Shown here one piece after another: positions 47,681-55,898 of a stretch of DNA of 64,000 bases. Origin of the DNA: Pseudomonas oryzagri (GTDB taxonomy: Bacteria > Pseudomonadota > Gammaproteobacteria > Pseudomonadales > Pseudomonadaceae); assembly GCF_020831405.1 (NCBI RefSeq), contig NZ_JAJHPU010000003.1:1-64000 (forward strand), in the 5' to 3' direction. The position numbers and the translations under genes are program-made. How positions within the stretch are numbered: the stretch's first letter is position 1; each line of letters opens with the position of its first letter. A model generated the notes under the pieces. The model searched no databases. It saw nothing but the letters and a program-made list of their open reading frames with translations, and was not told the origin of the DNA.

Positions 47681-48676
47681 ATGAACGACGCCATGCTGCT
47701 GGACGGCCATGGTCGCAAGATCGACTACCTGCGCCTGTCGGTGACGGATCGCTGCGATTTTCGCTGTGTCTATTGCATGGCCGAGGACATGACCTTCCTG
47801 CCGCGCCAGCAGGTGCTCGGCTTCGAGGAGATCGTGCGCATCGCCCGGGTGTTCGTCGGCCTGGGCGTGAAGAAGATCCGCCTGACCGGCGGCGAGCCGC
47901 TGGTGCGCCGCGGCATCGTCGAGCTGTGCCAACAGATCGCCGAACTGCCCGGCCTGCGCGAGCTGGTGATGACCAGCAACGGCTCGCAGCTCGGCAAGCT
48001 CGCCCGTCCCCTGATCGAGGCCGGGGTCAAGCGCCTGAACATCAGCCTCGACAGTCTGGACCCCGGCAAATTCCGCGCGATCACCCGCACCGGCGAGCTG
48101 GCCCAGGTACTGGACGGCATCGAGGCGGCGCGCGCGGCGGGCTTCGCGCGGATCAAGCTCAACAGCGTGATCATGAAGGGCCGCAACGACGACGAGGTGC
48201 CAGCGCTGGTCGACTTCGCCGTGGCCCGCGGCCTGGACATCAGTTTCATCGAGGAGATGCCGCTGGGCCTGGTGGGGCGCGACCGCGGCGAGGCGTTCTG
48301 CTCCAGCGACGAGGTGCGCGCCCGCATCGCCGAGCGCTACAACCTGTTCGACAGTCCCGAACAGAGCGGTGGGCCGGCGCGCTACGTGCGCCTGGAGGGC
48401 CATCCGCAAACCCGCGTCGGTTTCATCTCCCCGCACTCGCACAACTTCTGCTCGAGCTGCAACCGTCTGCGCCTGACCGCCGAGGGGCGCTTGCTGCTAT
48501 GTCTCGGCCACGAGAATTCCCTGGACCTGCGCGGCCTGGTGCGCCGCTATCCCGGCGAGGACCGCCCGTTGCGCGAGGCCATCGAGGCGGCGCTGCAGCG
48601 CAAGCCGCTGCGTCACGAGTTCGCCAGCAGCGGCGAGGTGCAGGTGCTGCGCTTCATGAACGCCACCGGCGGCTGA
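47681..48676 (+). CDS. moaA: GTP 3',8-cyclase MoaA
   Basis: A 331-residue radical-SAM enzyme that, with MoaC, turns GTP into cyclic pyranopterin monophosphate. The N-terminal cluster motif is [15 protein letters not shown], the SAM site includes [11 protein letters not shown], and the C-terminal cluster ligands are in [15 protein letters not shown] and LLLCLG. The usual C-terminal Gly-Gly is present (NATGG). The start at 47681 has GAGGAGCC nine bases upstream. The 219-bp gap before it suggests a promoter of its own. Confidence 0.95.
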   Translation: MNDAMLLDGHGRKIDYLRLSVTDRCDFRCVYCMAEDMTFLPRQQVLGFEEIVRIARVFVGLGVKKIRLTGGEPLVRRGIVELCQQIAELPGLRELVMTSNGSQLGKLARPLIEAGVKRLNISLDSLDPGKFRAITRTGELAQVLDGIEAARAAGFARIKLNSVIMKGRNDDEVPALVDFAVARGLDISFIEEMPLGLVGRDRGEAFCSSDEVRARIAERYNLFDSPEQSGGPARYVRLEGHPQTRVGFISPHSHNFCSSCNRLRLTAEGRLLLCLGHENSLDLRGLVRRYPGEDRPLREAIEAALQRKPLRHEFASSGEVQVLRFMNATGG

Positions 48677-48795
48677 GCCACGTCCGTCCTTTTGGTGGAT
48701 GGGTGCGACAGGCGCGCCCGTGACGCTGGTGGCCGCTTCGGGCGATACTGTCGCTCCGGCGCTCACCCTCCCGCGATCCAAGGAATCTTCCCGTC

Positions 48796-49140
48796 ATGAC
48801 CGAAGCCCAAGCCGACCTCGACATGCGCCTGATGCGTGCCGCCGCCGCCGAAGCCGCGGCCGTGCTGCGCACCCTCGGCAATCCGGATCGCCTGCTGCTG
48901 CTCTGCCAGTTGAGCCAGGGCGAGCTTTCGGTCGGCGAACTGGAGGAGATCCTCGGCCTGCGCCAGCCGAGCCTGTCTCAGCAGCTGGCGGTGCTGCGCA
49001 ACGAGGGCCTGGTGCAGACCCGCCGCGACGGCAAGCGCATGTTCTACTCGATCGCCGAGCCGAGGATGGTGGTGCTGCTCGGCACCCTGTACCAGCTCTA
49101 CTGCCCGCAGGCCCGGGAAGCGCTGGGCGGCGGTTTCTAG
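48796..49140 (+). CDS. ArsR-family regulator, BigR/YgaV-like
   Basis: A 114-residue winged-helix dimeric repressor. The recognition helix region is GLRQPSLSQQLAVLRNEGL. It has exactly two cysteines, C37 in LLLLCQLSQ and C103 in YQLYCPQAR, 66 residues apart, the same spacing as the redox pair of BigR (C42 and C108 in Xylella). In BigR and SqrR these cysteines form a di- or tetrasulfide bridge in response to sulfide or persulfide. No sulfide dioxygenase or sulfurtransferase gene is adjacent, so its target is unclear. Confidence 0.88.
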   Translation: MTEAQADLDMRLMRAAAAEAAAVLRTLGNPDRLLLLCQLSQGELSVGELEEILGLRQPSLSQQLAVLRNEGLVQTRRDGKRMFYSIAEPRMVVLLGTLYQLYCPQAREALGGGF

Positions 49141-49230
49141 TCCTGCGCCAGCGCTGCCGCCTCGCCTGAAGGCGCCCGGCGACGATTTTCCGCCCGCAGC
49201 GCGGCGCGAGCCCTTACACTTGCATCACCC

Positions 49231-49261
49231 ACGGGGCGCCTTATCGGTCGCCCCGTTTCGT
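49231..49261 (+). terminator. Hairpin with short T-run after the ArsR gene
   Basis: ACGGGGCG (49231-49238) and CGCCCCGT (49249-49256) form an 8-bp stem followed by TTCGTTT. It lies 90 bases after the ArsR stop and 30 before the next gene. Confidence 0.6.
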
Positions 49262-49286
49262 TTGGGGTCGATTCAGCGAGGATTTC

Positions 49287-49751
49287 ATGCAGGACAACGC
49301 TTCCGCGTCCATCGGTCAGGTGGGTTACGTTTCCATCGAGCAGCCGTTCGGCTTGCAGCCGCCCCAGGTGCATTGCCCGATCTGCGGCCAGCAGCAGTTC
49401 GTCGAGCAGGACGACGAGTATCTGGAAACCCCCTGCGAGCACCTGGCCTTCGTCTTCGGCGGCGAGGAGGACGAGTTCGTCTACGCATCGGCCGACTTCT
49501 CCGCACGCTTCGCGCGCTTCGATGCCGAACTGGACCTGCGCTTCCCGGAGGAGGCCCGTGTCGGCGAGGAGTACGAGGAGGCCAGCAGCTTCTATCGCGA
49601 CCTGTTCCCGCGCCGCCTCGCCGACCTGGGCTACGGCGCCCATCTGCTGGCCCTGCGCATCACCTACGGCGGCATGGCCGAGGGCAGCCCGGTGTGGTTC
49701 AGCGATGTCTACGGCTTCGACTACTCCACCATTCGCGACGAGGAAGCGTAA
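49287..49751 (+). CDS. Hypothetical acidic protein with CPxC motif
   Basis: I do not recognise this 154-residue protein. It is strongly acidic, has no signal peptide, and carries VHCPICGQQQF followed by a third cysteine in LETPCEHLAFVF, a partial zinc-ribbon pattern (C-x2-C ... C-x-H). Aromatic and acidic residues dominate the rest. It starts with an ATG at 49287 and is followed 33 bases later by a YqaA-like membrane gene. Function unknown; metal binding is an inference. Confidence 0.75.
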   Translation: MQDNASASIGQVGYVSIEQPFGLQPPQVHCPICGQQQFVEQDDEYLETPCEHLAFVFGGEEDEFVYASADFSARFARFDAELDLRFPEEARVGEEYEEASSFYRDLFPRRLADLGYGAHLLALRITYGGMAEGSPVWFSDVYGFDYSTIRDEEA

Positions 49752-49784
49752 CCGGCTCTCCGTCCGCGGGGCCGCCACGCCACC

Positions 49785-50219
49785 ATGCCCGATCTTCCCG
49801 TCTATTTCGGCCTGTTCTGCGCCGCCTTCGGAGCCGCCAGCCTGCTGCCGCTGCAGTCCGAGGCGCTGCTGGTCGGCCTGCTGCTCGCCGAGCATCCGGT
49901 GTTGACCCTGCTGGCGGTGGCGACCGCCGGCAACGTGCTCGGCTCGCTGCTCAACTGGCTCCTCGGCCTGTATATCGATCGCTTCCGTCACCGGCGCTGG
50001 TTTCCGGTGCGCGAACAGCACCTCGAACGTGCCCGTGGCTGGTACCTGCGCCACGGCCGCTGGTCGCTGCTGCTGAGTTGGCTACCGGTGGTCGGCGACC
50101 CCCTGACCGTGGTGGCCGGCGTGATGCGCGAGTCGGTGTGGGTGGTGCTGCTGTGCGTCACCCTGGCCAAGGGCGCGCGCTACGCCGTGTTGGCGGCGGT
50201 GACCCTGGGCGTGAGCTGA
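49785..50219 (+). CDS. YqaA/DedA-like (VTT domain) membrane protein
   Basis: A 144-residue inner-membrane protein of the YqaA group of the DedA/VTT superfamily. The re-entrant motif LLPLQSEALLVGLL, the NVLGSLLNWLLG segment and LLLSWLPVVGDPLTVVAGVMR with its conserved Pro, Gly, Asp are typical. DedA-type proteins are needed for lipid-carrier or phospholipid flipping. The window encodes a second VTT protein at 6.1-7.4 kb. Confidence 0.88.
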   Translation: MPDLPVYFGLFCAAFGAASLLPLQSEALLVGLLLAEHPVLTLLAVATAGNVLGSLLNWLLGLYIDRFRHRRWFPVREQHLERARGWYLRHGRWSLLLSWLPVVGDPLTVVAGVMRESVWVVLLCVTLAKGARYAVLAAVTLGVS

Positions 50220-50263
50220 GCGGCGCGCCGGCCGTTGTCTGCTGCAGGCTCGGCCGGGCTGGA

Positions 50264-50301
50264 CAATACTTGGGGCTGTCCCCAATCACGCGCAAGTATT
50301 G
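50264..50301 (+). promoter_or_regulatory. Two mutually exclusive hairpins before the DUF2789 gene
   Basis: CAATACTTG (50264-50272) pairs with CAAGTATTG (50293-50301), while TTGGGG (50270-50275) pairs with CCCCAA (50280-50285). They share three bases, so the longer stem cannot form together with the full inner one in register unless nested. The structure ends three bases before the ribosome binding site GGAGG and may affect translation start. Confidence 0.45.
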
Positions 50302-50313
50302 CCGGAGGATTCC

Positions 50314-50571
50314 ATGGAGCAGCCGATCCATCCCTTCCATAAGTTGTTCGAGCAACTGGGCCTGCCCAATGACAACGACTCGATCAAGGCCTTCATCGCG
50401 CGCCACGCACCGTTGCCTGAAGATGTGAAGCTCGCCGATGCGAGCTTCTGGACGCCGGCGCAGGCGGCCTTCCTGCGCGAGGAAATCCTCGAGGACGCCG
50501 ACTGGGCGGTAGTGGTCGACAACCTCAACGTGGCACTGCGCACCCCTCAGGACGCCGCATCCACCCCGTAG
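50314..50571 (+). CDS. DUF2789 family protein
   Basis: An 85-residue small acidic cytoplasmic protein. HPFHKLFEQLGLPNDNDSIKAFI and LADASFWTPAQAAFLREEI are the conserved parts of DUF2789, a family found mainly in Gammaproteobacteria with no known role. The ATG at 50314 has GGAGG seven bases upstream. It converges on ahpF with a shared hairpin between. Confidence 0.9.
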   Translation: MEQPIHPFHKLFEQLGLPNDNDSIKAFIARHAPLPEDVKLADASFWTPAQAAFLREEILEDADWAVVVDNLNVALRTPQDAASTP

Positions 50572-50580
50572 ACGGCAGAA

Positions 50581-50610
50581 CGCCGCACCCTCCGGCAGGA
50601 CGGTGCGGCG
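50581..50610. terminator. Shared hairpin between the DUF2789 gene and ahpF
   Basis: CGCCGCACC (50581-50589) and GGTGCGGCG (50602-50610) form a 9-bp stem in the 59-bp gap between convergent genes. There is no T-run. Confidence 0.6.
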
Positions 50611-50630
50611 CTCGTGGGACGGCAGCGTGC

Positions 50631-52187
50631 TCAGCCCTGGCGGATCAGGTGGTCGAAGGCGCTCAGCGAAGCCTTGGCCCCCTCGCCGACGGCGATGACG
50701 ATCTGCTTGTACGGCACGGTGGTCACGTCGCCCGCGGCGAACACCCCCGGCACGCTGGTCTGGCCCCTGGCGTCGACCACGATCTCGCCGAAGCGGGTCA
50801 GCTCCACGGTGCCCTTGAGCCAGTCGCTGTTGGGCAGCAGGCCGATCTGCACGAAGATGCCCGCCAGCTCGACCCGATGCACCTCGTCGTTGTGGCGGTC
50901 CTGATAGATTAGGCCGGTGACCTTCTGGCCGTCGCCGGTCACCTCGGTGGTCTGCGCCAGGGTGATGATGGTCACGTTGGCCAGGCTGCGCAGCTTGCTC
51001 TGCAGCACCGCGTCGGCACGCAGCTGCTCGCCGAACTCCAGCAGGGTGACGTGCTCGACGATGCCGGCCAGGTCGATGGCCGCCTCGACCCCGGAGTTGC
51101 CGCCGCCGATCACCGCCACGCGCTTGCCCTTGAACAGCGGGCCGTCGCAGTGCGGGCAGTAGGCCACGCCGCGTCCGCGGTACTCCTGCTCGCCCGGCAC
51201 GTTCATCTCGCGCCAGCGCGCGCCGGTGGCGAGGATCACCGTCTTGGCCTTGAGCTCACCGCCGTTGGCGAACTGCACGGTGTGCAGGCCGTCGCCGGTC
51301 TCGGCCGGGATCAGCGCGCTGGCGCGCTGCAGGTTGAGGATGTCGACCTCGTACTGGCGCACGTGCTCTTCTAGGGCGCGGGCCAGCTTCGGTCCTTCGG
51401 TCTCCTGCACCGAGATGAAGTTCTCGATCGCCAGGGTGTCGAGCACCTGGCCGCCGAAGCGCTCGGCGGCGACGCCGGTGCGGATGCCCTTGCGCGCGGC
51501 GTAGATGGCCGCCGCGGCGCCGGCCGGGCCGCCGCCGACCACCAGCACGTCGAAGGCGGTCTTGCCGTTGAGCTTCTCGGCCTCGCGCGCGCCGCTGCTG
51601 GTGTCCAGCTTGGCGAGGATCTCCTCGACGCCCATGCGGCCGCTACCGAACGGCTCGCCGTTGAGGTAGATGCTCGGCACCGCCATGATCTGCCGGGCCT
51701 CGACCTCGGCCTGGAACAGCGCGCCGTCGATGGCTACATGCTGGATATTGGGGTTGAGCACCGCCATCAGGTTCAGCGCCTGCACCACGTCCGGGCAGTT
51801 CTGGCAGGACAGCGAGAAGTAGGTTTCGAAGCGGAATTCGCCGGGCAGCGCCTGGATCTGGGCGATCACCTCGTCGGAGACCTTGGGCGGGTAGCCGCCG
51901 ACCTGCAGCAGGGCGAGCACCAGCGAGGTGAACTCGTGGCCCATCGGCAGGCCGGCGAAGCGGATGCCGAGCTCCTGGCCGTCGCGGCGGAAGCTGAACG
52001 ACGGCTTGCGGCTGTCGGTGCCGTCGGTGGCCAGGGCGATCTTGTCGCTCAGGCCGACGATGTCCTGGAGCAGGGCGAGCATCTCGGCGGCCTTGGCGCT
52101 GTCGTCCAGGGAGGCGACGATCTCGAACGGCTGGGTGACTTTCTCGAGGTAGGCCTGCAACTGGGTTTTCAGGTTGGCGTCCAGCAT
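50631..52187 (-). CDS. ahpF: Alkyl hydroperoxide reductase subunit F
   Basis: The 518-residue flavoprotein disulfide reductase recharges AhpC with NADH. The N-terminal domain is a double thioredoxin fold with the active pair in [10 protein letters not shown]; the FAD site is [19 protein letters not shown]; the thioredoxin-reductase-like pair is in YCPHCDGPL; and NAD binds [17 protein letters not shown]. It lies downstream of ahpC on the same strand with a terminator-like hairpin between, a common way to give more AhpC than AhpF. Confidence 0.97.
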   Translation of the reverse strand: MLDANLKTQLQAYLEKVTQPFEIVASLDDSAKAAEMLALLQDIVGLSDKIALATDGTDSRKPSFSFRRDGQELGIRFAGLPMGHEFTSLVLALLQVGGYPPKVSDEVIAQIQALPGEFRFETYFSLSCQNCPDVVQALNLMAVLNPNIQHVAIDGALFQAEVEARQIMAVPSIYLNGEPFGSGRMGVEEILAKLDTSSGAREAEKLNGKTAFDVLVVGGGPAGAAAAIYAARKGIRTGVAAERFGGQVLDTLAIENFISVQETEGPKLARALEEHVRQYEVDILNLQRASALIPAETGDGLHTVQFANGGELKAKTVILATGARWREMNVPGEQEYRGRGVAYCPHCDGPLFKGKRVAVIGGGNSGVEAAIDLAGIVEHVTLLEFGEQLRADAVLQSKLRSLANVTIITLAQTTEVTGDGQKVTGLIYQDRHNDEVHRVELAGIFVQIGLLPNSDWLKGTVELTRFGEIVVDARGQTSVPGVFAAGDVTTVPYKQIVIAVGEGAKASLSAFDHLIRQG

Positions 52188-52219
52188 GGTGACGATATTC
52201 CTCTGCGAAATTCGGATAT

Positions 52220-52250
52220 GAAAATGCCCGGGCGGATCGCACCCGGGCAT
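52220..52250 (-). terminator. Intrinsic terminator after ahpC
   Basis: On the minus strand ATGCCCGGG and CCCGGGCAT form a 9-bp stem followed by TTTT (52221-52224 on the plus strand are A). It lies between ahpC and ahpF and probably lets only part of the transcripts continue into ahpF. Confidence 0.75.
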
Positions 52251-52304
52251 TCGAGCGCAGGGGGCCGGGTTGCGACCCTCGCTGCGCGGCAACCCGGAGG
52301 TTGC

Positions 52305-52868
52305 TTAGATCTTGCCGACCAGGTCCAGGGACGGGGTCAGGGTCTCGGCGCCTTCCTTCCACTTGGCCGGGCAAACCTGGCCCGGGTGAGCGGCGGTGTA
52401 CTGGGCGGCCTTCAGCTTGCGCAGGGTCTCGCTGACGTCGCGGGCGATCTCGTTGGAGTGGATCTCCAGGGTCTTGATCACGCCTTCCGGGTTGATGACG
52501 AAGGTGCCGCGCAGGGCCAGGCCTTCTTCCGGAATGTGCACGCCGAAGGCGTTGGTCAGCACGTGGGTCGGATCACCGATCAGCGGGAACTTGGCCTTGC
52601 CGACGGCCGGCGAGGTTTCGTGCCAGACCTTGTGGGAGAAGTGGGTGTCGGTGGTGACGATGTACACCTCGGCACCGGCCTGCTGGAATTCGGCGTAGTT
52701 TTCGGCGGCGTCTTCGATCTCGGTCGGGCAGTTGAAGGTGAAGGCTGCCGGCATGAAGATCAGTACCGACCACTTGCCTTTCAGGTCAGCTTCGGTGATC
52801 TCGATGAACTTGCCGTTGTGGAAAGCGTTGACCTTGAACGGTTGGACCTGGGTGTTGATGAGGGACAT
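52305..52868 (-). CDS. ahpC: Alkyl hydroperoxide reductase subunit C (peroxiredoxin)
   Basis: The 187-residue typical 2-Cys peroxiredoxin reduces hydrogen peroxide and organic peroxides. The peroxidatic Cys is in PAAFTFNCPTEIEDA and the resolving Cys in PGQVCPAKW. The sequence is the Pseudomonas type, starting MSLINTQVQPFKVNAFHNG. It is followed by a terminator and ahpF. OxyR control is expected from other Pseudomonas; a palindromic region lies about 75 bases upstream of the start. Confidence 0.97.
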   Translation of the reverse strand: MSLINTQVQPFKVNAFHNGKFIEITEADLKGKWSVLIFMPAAFTFNCPTEIEDAAENYAEFQQAGAEVYIVTTDTHFSHKVWHETSPAVGKAKFPLIGDPTHVLTNAFGVHIPEEGLALRGTFVINPEGVIKTLEIHSNEIARDVSETLRKLKAAQYTAAHPGQVCPAKWKEGAETLTPSLDLVGKI

Positions 52869-52942
52869 TCACTGAACTCCTTCAGGGTTGAAAGCTGGTT
52901 TACGGGAAGAATCCTACCCCGGTCAGCGGGGTAGGCGTAATT

Positions 52943-52964
52943 GATTGAGAGCATCAGCTCAATC
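52943..52964. promoter_or_regulatory. Inverted repeat upstream of ahpC
   Basis: GATTGAG-AGCATCAG-CTCAATC is a perfect 7-bp inverted repeat about 75 bases before the ahpC start, next to GATAG on the minus strand. The region is A/T rich and could be part of the OxyR site or the promoter. The match to the OxyR consensus (ATAG-N7-CTAT repeats) is only partial. Confidence 0.4.
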
Positions 52965-53096
52965 GTTTCTATCTATGGCTTCCCGCTATGGCCCGCCCCC
53001 ATGGCTGGCTGGCGGTCCGGGCTACTCTACCGCAGACTTGGCCGCAGGAAACCTTTGCCGTACACTGTGCGCTGACCTTGCAAGCAGAAGTACCCA

Positions 53097-53452
53097 GGGG
53101 CCGATCAGGATTCGACGCCGGTTACAAAACTTGAGGGGCATGCCGAGCTGGTAACAGAACTCGTAAATTCGCTGTTACAAATTCATAGTTGCCAACGACG
53201 ACAACTACGCTCTGGCCGCCTAAGGGCGCCAGCAGACCCTAGGGGATGCCTGTAAACCCGAAGATTTGGTCTGTCAGATAGAACAGGATCGCCGCCAAGC
53301 ACGCTGCAGGTGTAACGGCTAAAACTTATGCAGCTCGCTCCAAGCGCCCTGCCACTCGGGCCGCGCGGAGTTAACTCAGTAGAGATGGCTAAGCATGTAG
53401 AACCGATAGCGGAGAGCTGGCGGACGGGGGTTCAAATCCCCCCGGCTCCACC
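53097..53452 (+). ncRNA. ssrA: Transfer-messenger RNA (tmRNA)
   Basis: The 356-base RNA starts GGGGCCG, which pairs with CGGCTCC at 53442-53448, followed by ACCA. The 5' domain has GGATTCGACGCCGGT, the 3' end a T-arm with GGGGGTTCAAATCCCCC, and the tag frame at 53191-53223 encodes ANDDNYALAA and then TAA. tmRNA with SmpB frees ribosomes from mRNA lacking a stop codon and tags the product for proteolysis. An intrinsic terminator follows directly. Confidence 0.97.
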
Positions 53453-53462
53453 AATCCCTGAC

Positions 53463-53488
53463 ATAAAGCCCCGGAATCCGGGGCTTTA
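53463..53488 (+). terminator. Intrinsic terminator of ssrA
   Basis: ATAAAGCCCCGG and CCGGGGCTTTAT form a perfect 12-bp stem with a 2-base centre, starting ten bases after the tmRNA CCA end and followed by GCTTTCTG. Confidence 0.85.
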
Positions 53489-53571
53489 TGCTTTCTGTGA
53501 TGGCCATTTCCGGCTGCATTCCTCGACCCGGCGGAAACCCTGACGGTCGGGTGGGCGCTCGCCTGCATCTT

Positions 53572-54021
53572 TCAGCCAAAGAATTTGTTGATCATTCGCG
53601 CCACGAAACCGCCTTCCAGGTCGCGCTTGACGTAGTTGACGTAGTGTTTGTCTTCGCAGCGGATGTGGTTGGTCAGCCACAGGCCGATGTCGCCGCGCAC
53701 TTCGCGGGCCAGGCGGATCGGGTCTTCGCCGTTGTCGAAGCGGGTGAGGTAGGCGTGCGCGCGCTCCTTGAAGCGCTCATGCACGTCGTGATGGGGCTGC
53801 AGCATCGGGTAGCCCGCCTTCTCCATCAGGCTCTCCTCGAAGGTATTGTGGGAGATGGCATAGTCGATGAGCGAACGGATGACCTTCTCGATCGGCTCGA
53901 CGGAGCGCTGGGCGATGGCCTGGTCGATCTCCTTGAGATATTCGAAGATCCGCTTGTGTTGCTCGTCAATGATGTCGATACCCGTCTCGAAGTCGGCAGT
54001 CCAGCTGATTGCGATAGCCAT
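53572..54021 (-). CDS. Bacteriohemerythrin
   Basis: A 149-residue single-domain hemerythrin with all diiron ligands in place: H22, H58, E62, H77, H81, H119 and D124. The domain spans nearly the whole protein, as in the soluble oxygen-carrying bacteriohemerythrin of Methylococcus. It may store or deliver oxygen or sense it. GAGGAAG lies before the ATG at 54021. It converges on ssrA and has no partner gene. Confidence 0.93.
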   Translation of the reverse strand: MAIAISWTADFETGIDIIDEQHKRIFEYLKEIDQAIAQRSVEPIEKVIRSLIDYAISHNTFEESLMEKAGYPMLQPHHDVHERFKERAHAYLTRFDNGEDPIRLAREVRGDIGLWLTNHIRCEDKHYVNYVKRDLEGGFVARMINKFFG

Positions 54022-54333
54022 GGTTCTTCCTCGTGCTGGCTTAGTGGTGTTGTCTGAAACCTGACAGTGCACGACAAAGCAAAAGCAAATCGAATGCCAC
54101 TTGTTCGCGTGTGGTCTTTTTCCGGGCATGGCGAGCCTGGTCGAGCGCGCCTATGTGCGGTTCGTTTGCGCTGGGTCAGTCTAGACCATGGGTGTGACCA
54201 TTTTGGGTGCAGGTGTGGCGTCGTCTGGAGTGGCCTCGGCCTTGCGCTGTGCACTGGTTGCGGGCAGGGCGGCCAGGAGGGAGTGATACTTGTGCCTGCC
54301 ATGGGCTTGTCCGCCGCCCGAGAGGAGTGAGTC

Positions 54334-54834
54334 ATGTCTGCCGTCGCCGTTCCGCTGCTCATCCGCTGTCTGCGACCGCTGCTGGCGGGCCTGCTGCTGC
54401 TTGCATTGACGGGCTGTGCCGCTTTGGGCGGGCGCGACCCGCTCAATATCCATGTGGTCGGTGCCGATCCCTTGCCGGGAGAGGGGCTGGAGATGCGCTT
54501 CGCTCTCAAGCTGCGCCTGCAGAATCCCAACGATGGCGCGCTGTCCTACGAGGGAGTGGCCGTAGAGCTGCGGGTCAACGAGCGGGCGCTGGCCAGCGGG
54601 GTCAGCGATCAGCATGGCAGCGTGCCGGGGTTTGGCGAGGTCTTGCTGGTGGTGCCGGTGAGCATCTCGGCCTTCGCGGCGCTGCATCAGGCGCTGGGGC
54701 TGGCGGAGCATGAACGGCTGGACCGCCTTCCCTATGTGCTGCGCGGCAAGCTGGGCGGGGCGCCCTTGGGCAGCGGGCGCTTCAGCGACAGCGGCACGCT
54801 CGATCTTCGTGCACTCGGCAGAGCGCCGCGCTGA
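54334..54834 (+). CDS. LEA type 2 family lipoprotein
   Basis: The 166-residue protein has a signal peptide with lipobox LLALTGC and a single LEA14/WHy beta-sandwich domain (LKLRLQNPNDGALSYEGVAVEL). Such proteins in plants and bacteria are linked to desiccation or stress. In Pseudomonas it is probably an outer-membrane lipoprotein because the residue after Cys is Ala, not Asp. Role not established. It converges on a 63-codon gene with nine bases between the ends. Confidence 0.86.
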   Translation: MSAVAVPLLIRCLRPLLAGLLLLALTGCAALGGRDPLNIHVVGADPLPGEGLEMRFALKLRLQNPNDGALSYEGVAVELRVNERALASGVSDQHGSVPGFGEVLLVVPVSISAFAALHQALGLAEHERLDRLPYVLRGKLGGAPLGSGRFSDSGTLDLRALGRAPR

Positions 54835-54843
54835 GGTCGCACC

Positions 54844-55035
54844 TCAGCCGGCGAGATCCCAGACGCTGTCGTCCTGCAGTGCCCGGGTCGGGATGTAGCG
54901 AGGCTGACCGCTGACTTCCTCCAGTTCGGTGAGGCCGGCGAGCTCGCTGACGATGCGATAGCGCTTGCCGGCGGTCTTGTCCTTGAGCGGATAGAGCTCG
55001 GCGATCTGCTTGGCGAGTTCGGTGAGGGTCGACAT
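54844..55035 (-). CDS. Hypothetical small protein, 63 aa
   Basis: A 63-residue cytoplasmic protein, MSTLTELAKQIAELYPLKDK onward, with a predicted helix followed by a beta region ending LQDDSVWDLAG. I recall similar short Pseudomonas proteins but know no function. Its downstream end is close to the LEA14-like gene on the other strand. GGAGCAGCGCC lies upstream of the ATG. Confidence 0.75.
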   Translation of the reverse strand: MSTLTELAKQIAELYPLKDKTAGKRYRIVSELAGLTELEEVSGQPRYIPTRALQDDSVWDLAG

Positions 55036-55115
55036 GGCGCTGCTCCGTGAATCGATGGCAGCTATTTACCCTGCGCCGGTTACAGTCGTGCGAACGTCCC
55101 GTGCAAAGTCCTCGC

Positions 55116-55751
55116 TCAGTGCCTGGCAGGGCAGGACCAGTCGCGCACCAGGCCACACAGCAGGGCATCGATCATCAGCGGGGCGTCGTCCTTGGCATCG
55201 AACAGCCGCGGATCGCGCAGCCAGTCGCTGAACATGCCGATGATCAGGCCGTGCAGGGCGAGGGCGGCCAGGCGCGGCGACTGCCCGGGCCGCAGCCGCT
55301 GCTGGCGGTCCGCCTGGGCGAACAGTTGGGTGCACACTTCGATGAACTGATTGACGAAGGCCTCGTGGCGCTCCTGGGCATGGCGCAATTCGTCGGTGAA
55401 TTCGCAGCGGTGCAGGAGGATGGTGAAGATCCGCCGCTTCTGCGGATTCTCCGCCAGGCTGGTCATGGCCTGGACGCACAGCTCGCGCAGGGTCAGCAGG
55501 GGATCGGGCACGCTGGAGGCGGCCAGCTGGGCGACCAGTTGCTCGGTGGGCAGGCGCACCTGTTCGAGCATGGCGTGGAACAGATGTGCCTTGTTCTCGA
55601 AGTGCCAGTAGAGCGCCCCGCGGGTCACCCCGGCGGCACGGGCGATCTGTTCGAGGGAGGTATGGGCCACGCCCTGTTCGAGAAACAGGCGTTCGGCGGC
55701 GGCGAGCAGTTCGCAGCGGGTCTGTTCGGCTTCTTCTTTGGTGCGGCGCAT
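55116..55751 (-). CDS. TetR-family repressor, TtgR/AcrR-like
   Basis: A 211-residue repressor. The N-terminus MRRTKEEAEQTRCELLAAAE and the helix-turn-helix IARAAGVTRGALYWHFENKAHL are close to TtgR and AcrR, as is LLHRCEFTDELR in the ligand domain (HHKCEFTDD in TtgR). TtgR binds flavonoids and antibiotics and releases efflux-pump promoters. The gene is divergent from a Bcr/CflA drug exporter, and a sequence much like the TtgR operator lies between. Confidence 0.9.
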   Translation of the reverse strand: MRRTKEEAEQTRCELLAAAERLFLEQGVAHTSLEQIARAAGVTRGALYWHFENKAHLFHAMLEQVRLPTEQLVAQLAASSVPDPLLTLRELCVQAMTSLAENPQKRRIFTILLHRCEFTDELRHAQERHEAFVNQFIEVCTQLFAQADRQQRLRPGQSPRLAALALHGLIIGMFSDWLRDPRLFDAKDDAPLMIDALLCGLVRDWSCPARH

Positions 55752-55812
55752 CTGGAATCTCGGCAGCGGAGGGCAATGTCGCAGGCAGCAGACAGGCTAA
55801 TTATCGCGGACG

Positions 55813-55840
55813 TATTTACAAACGTGGGTGAATGTATCTA
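55813..55840. promoter_or_regulatory. TtgR-like operator between the TetR and MFS genes
   Basis: TATTTACAAACGTGGGTGAA followed by TGTATC matches closely the TtgR operator of P. putida as I remember it (TTTACAAAC ... GAATGTA half-sites separated by six bases). It is 62 bases from the repressor start and 59 from the exporter start, well placed to control both. Confidence 0.65.
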
Positions 55841-55898
55841 AAAATGACGGCGTAGTGGCGCACGTCCGGCGGCGCCTGATCCTGTCCGCGGAGTGACG

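Noticed and set aside
53328-53543. Small protein frame over the ssrA 3' end
   Set aside because: It lies within the tmRNA and its terminator; the RNA gene explains the sequence.
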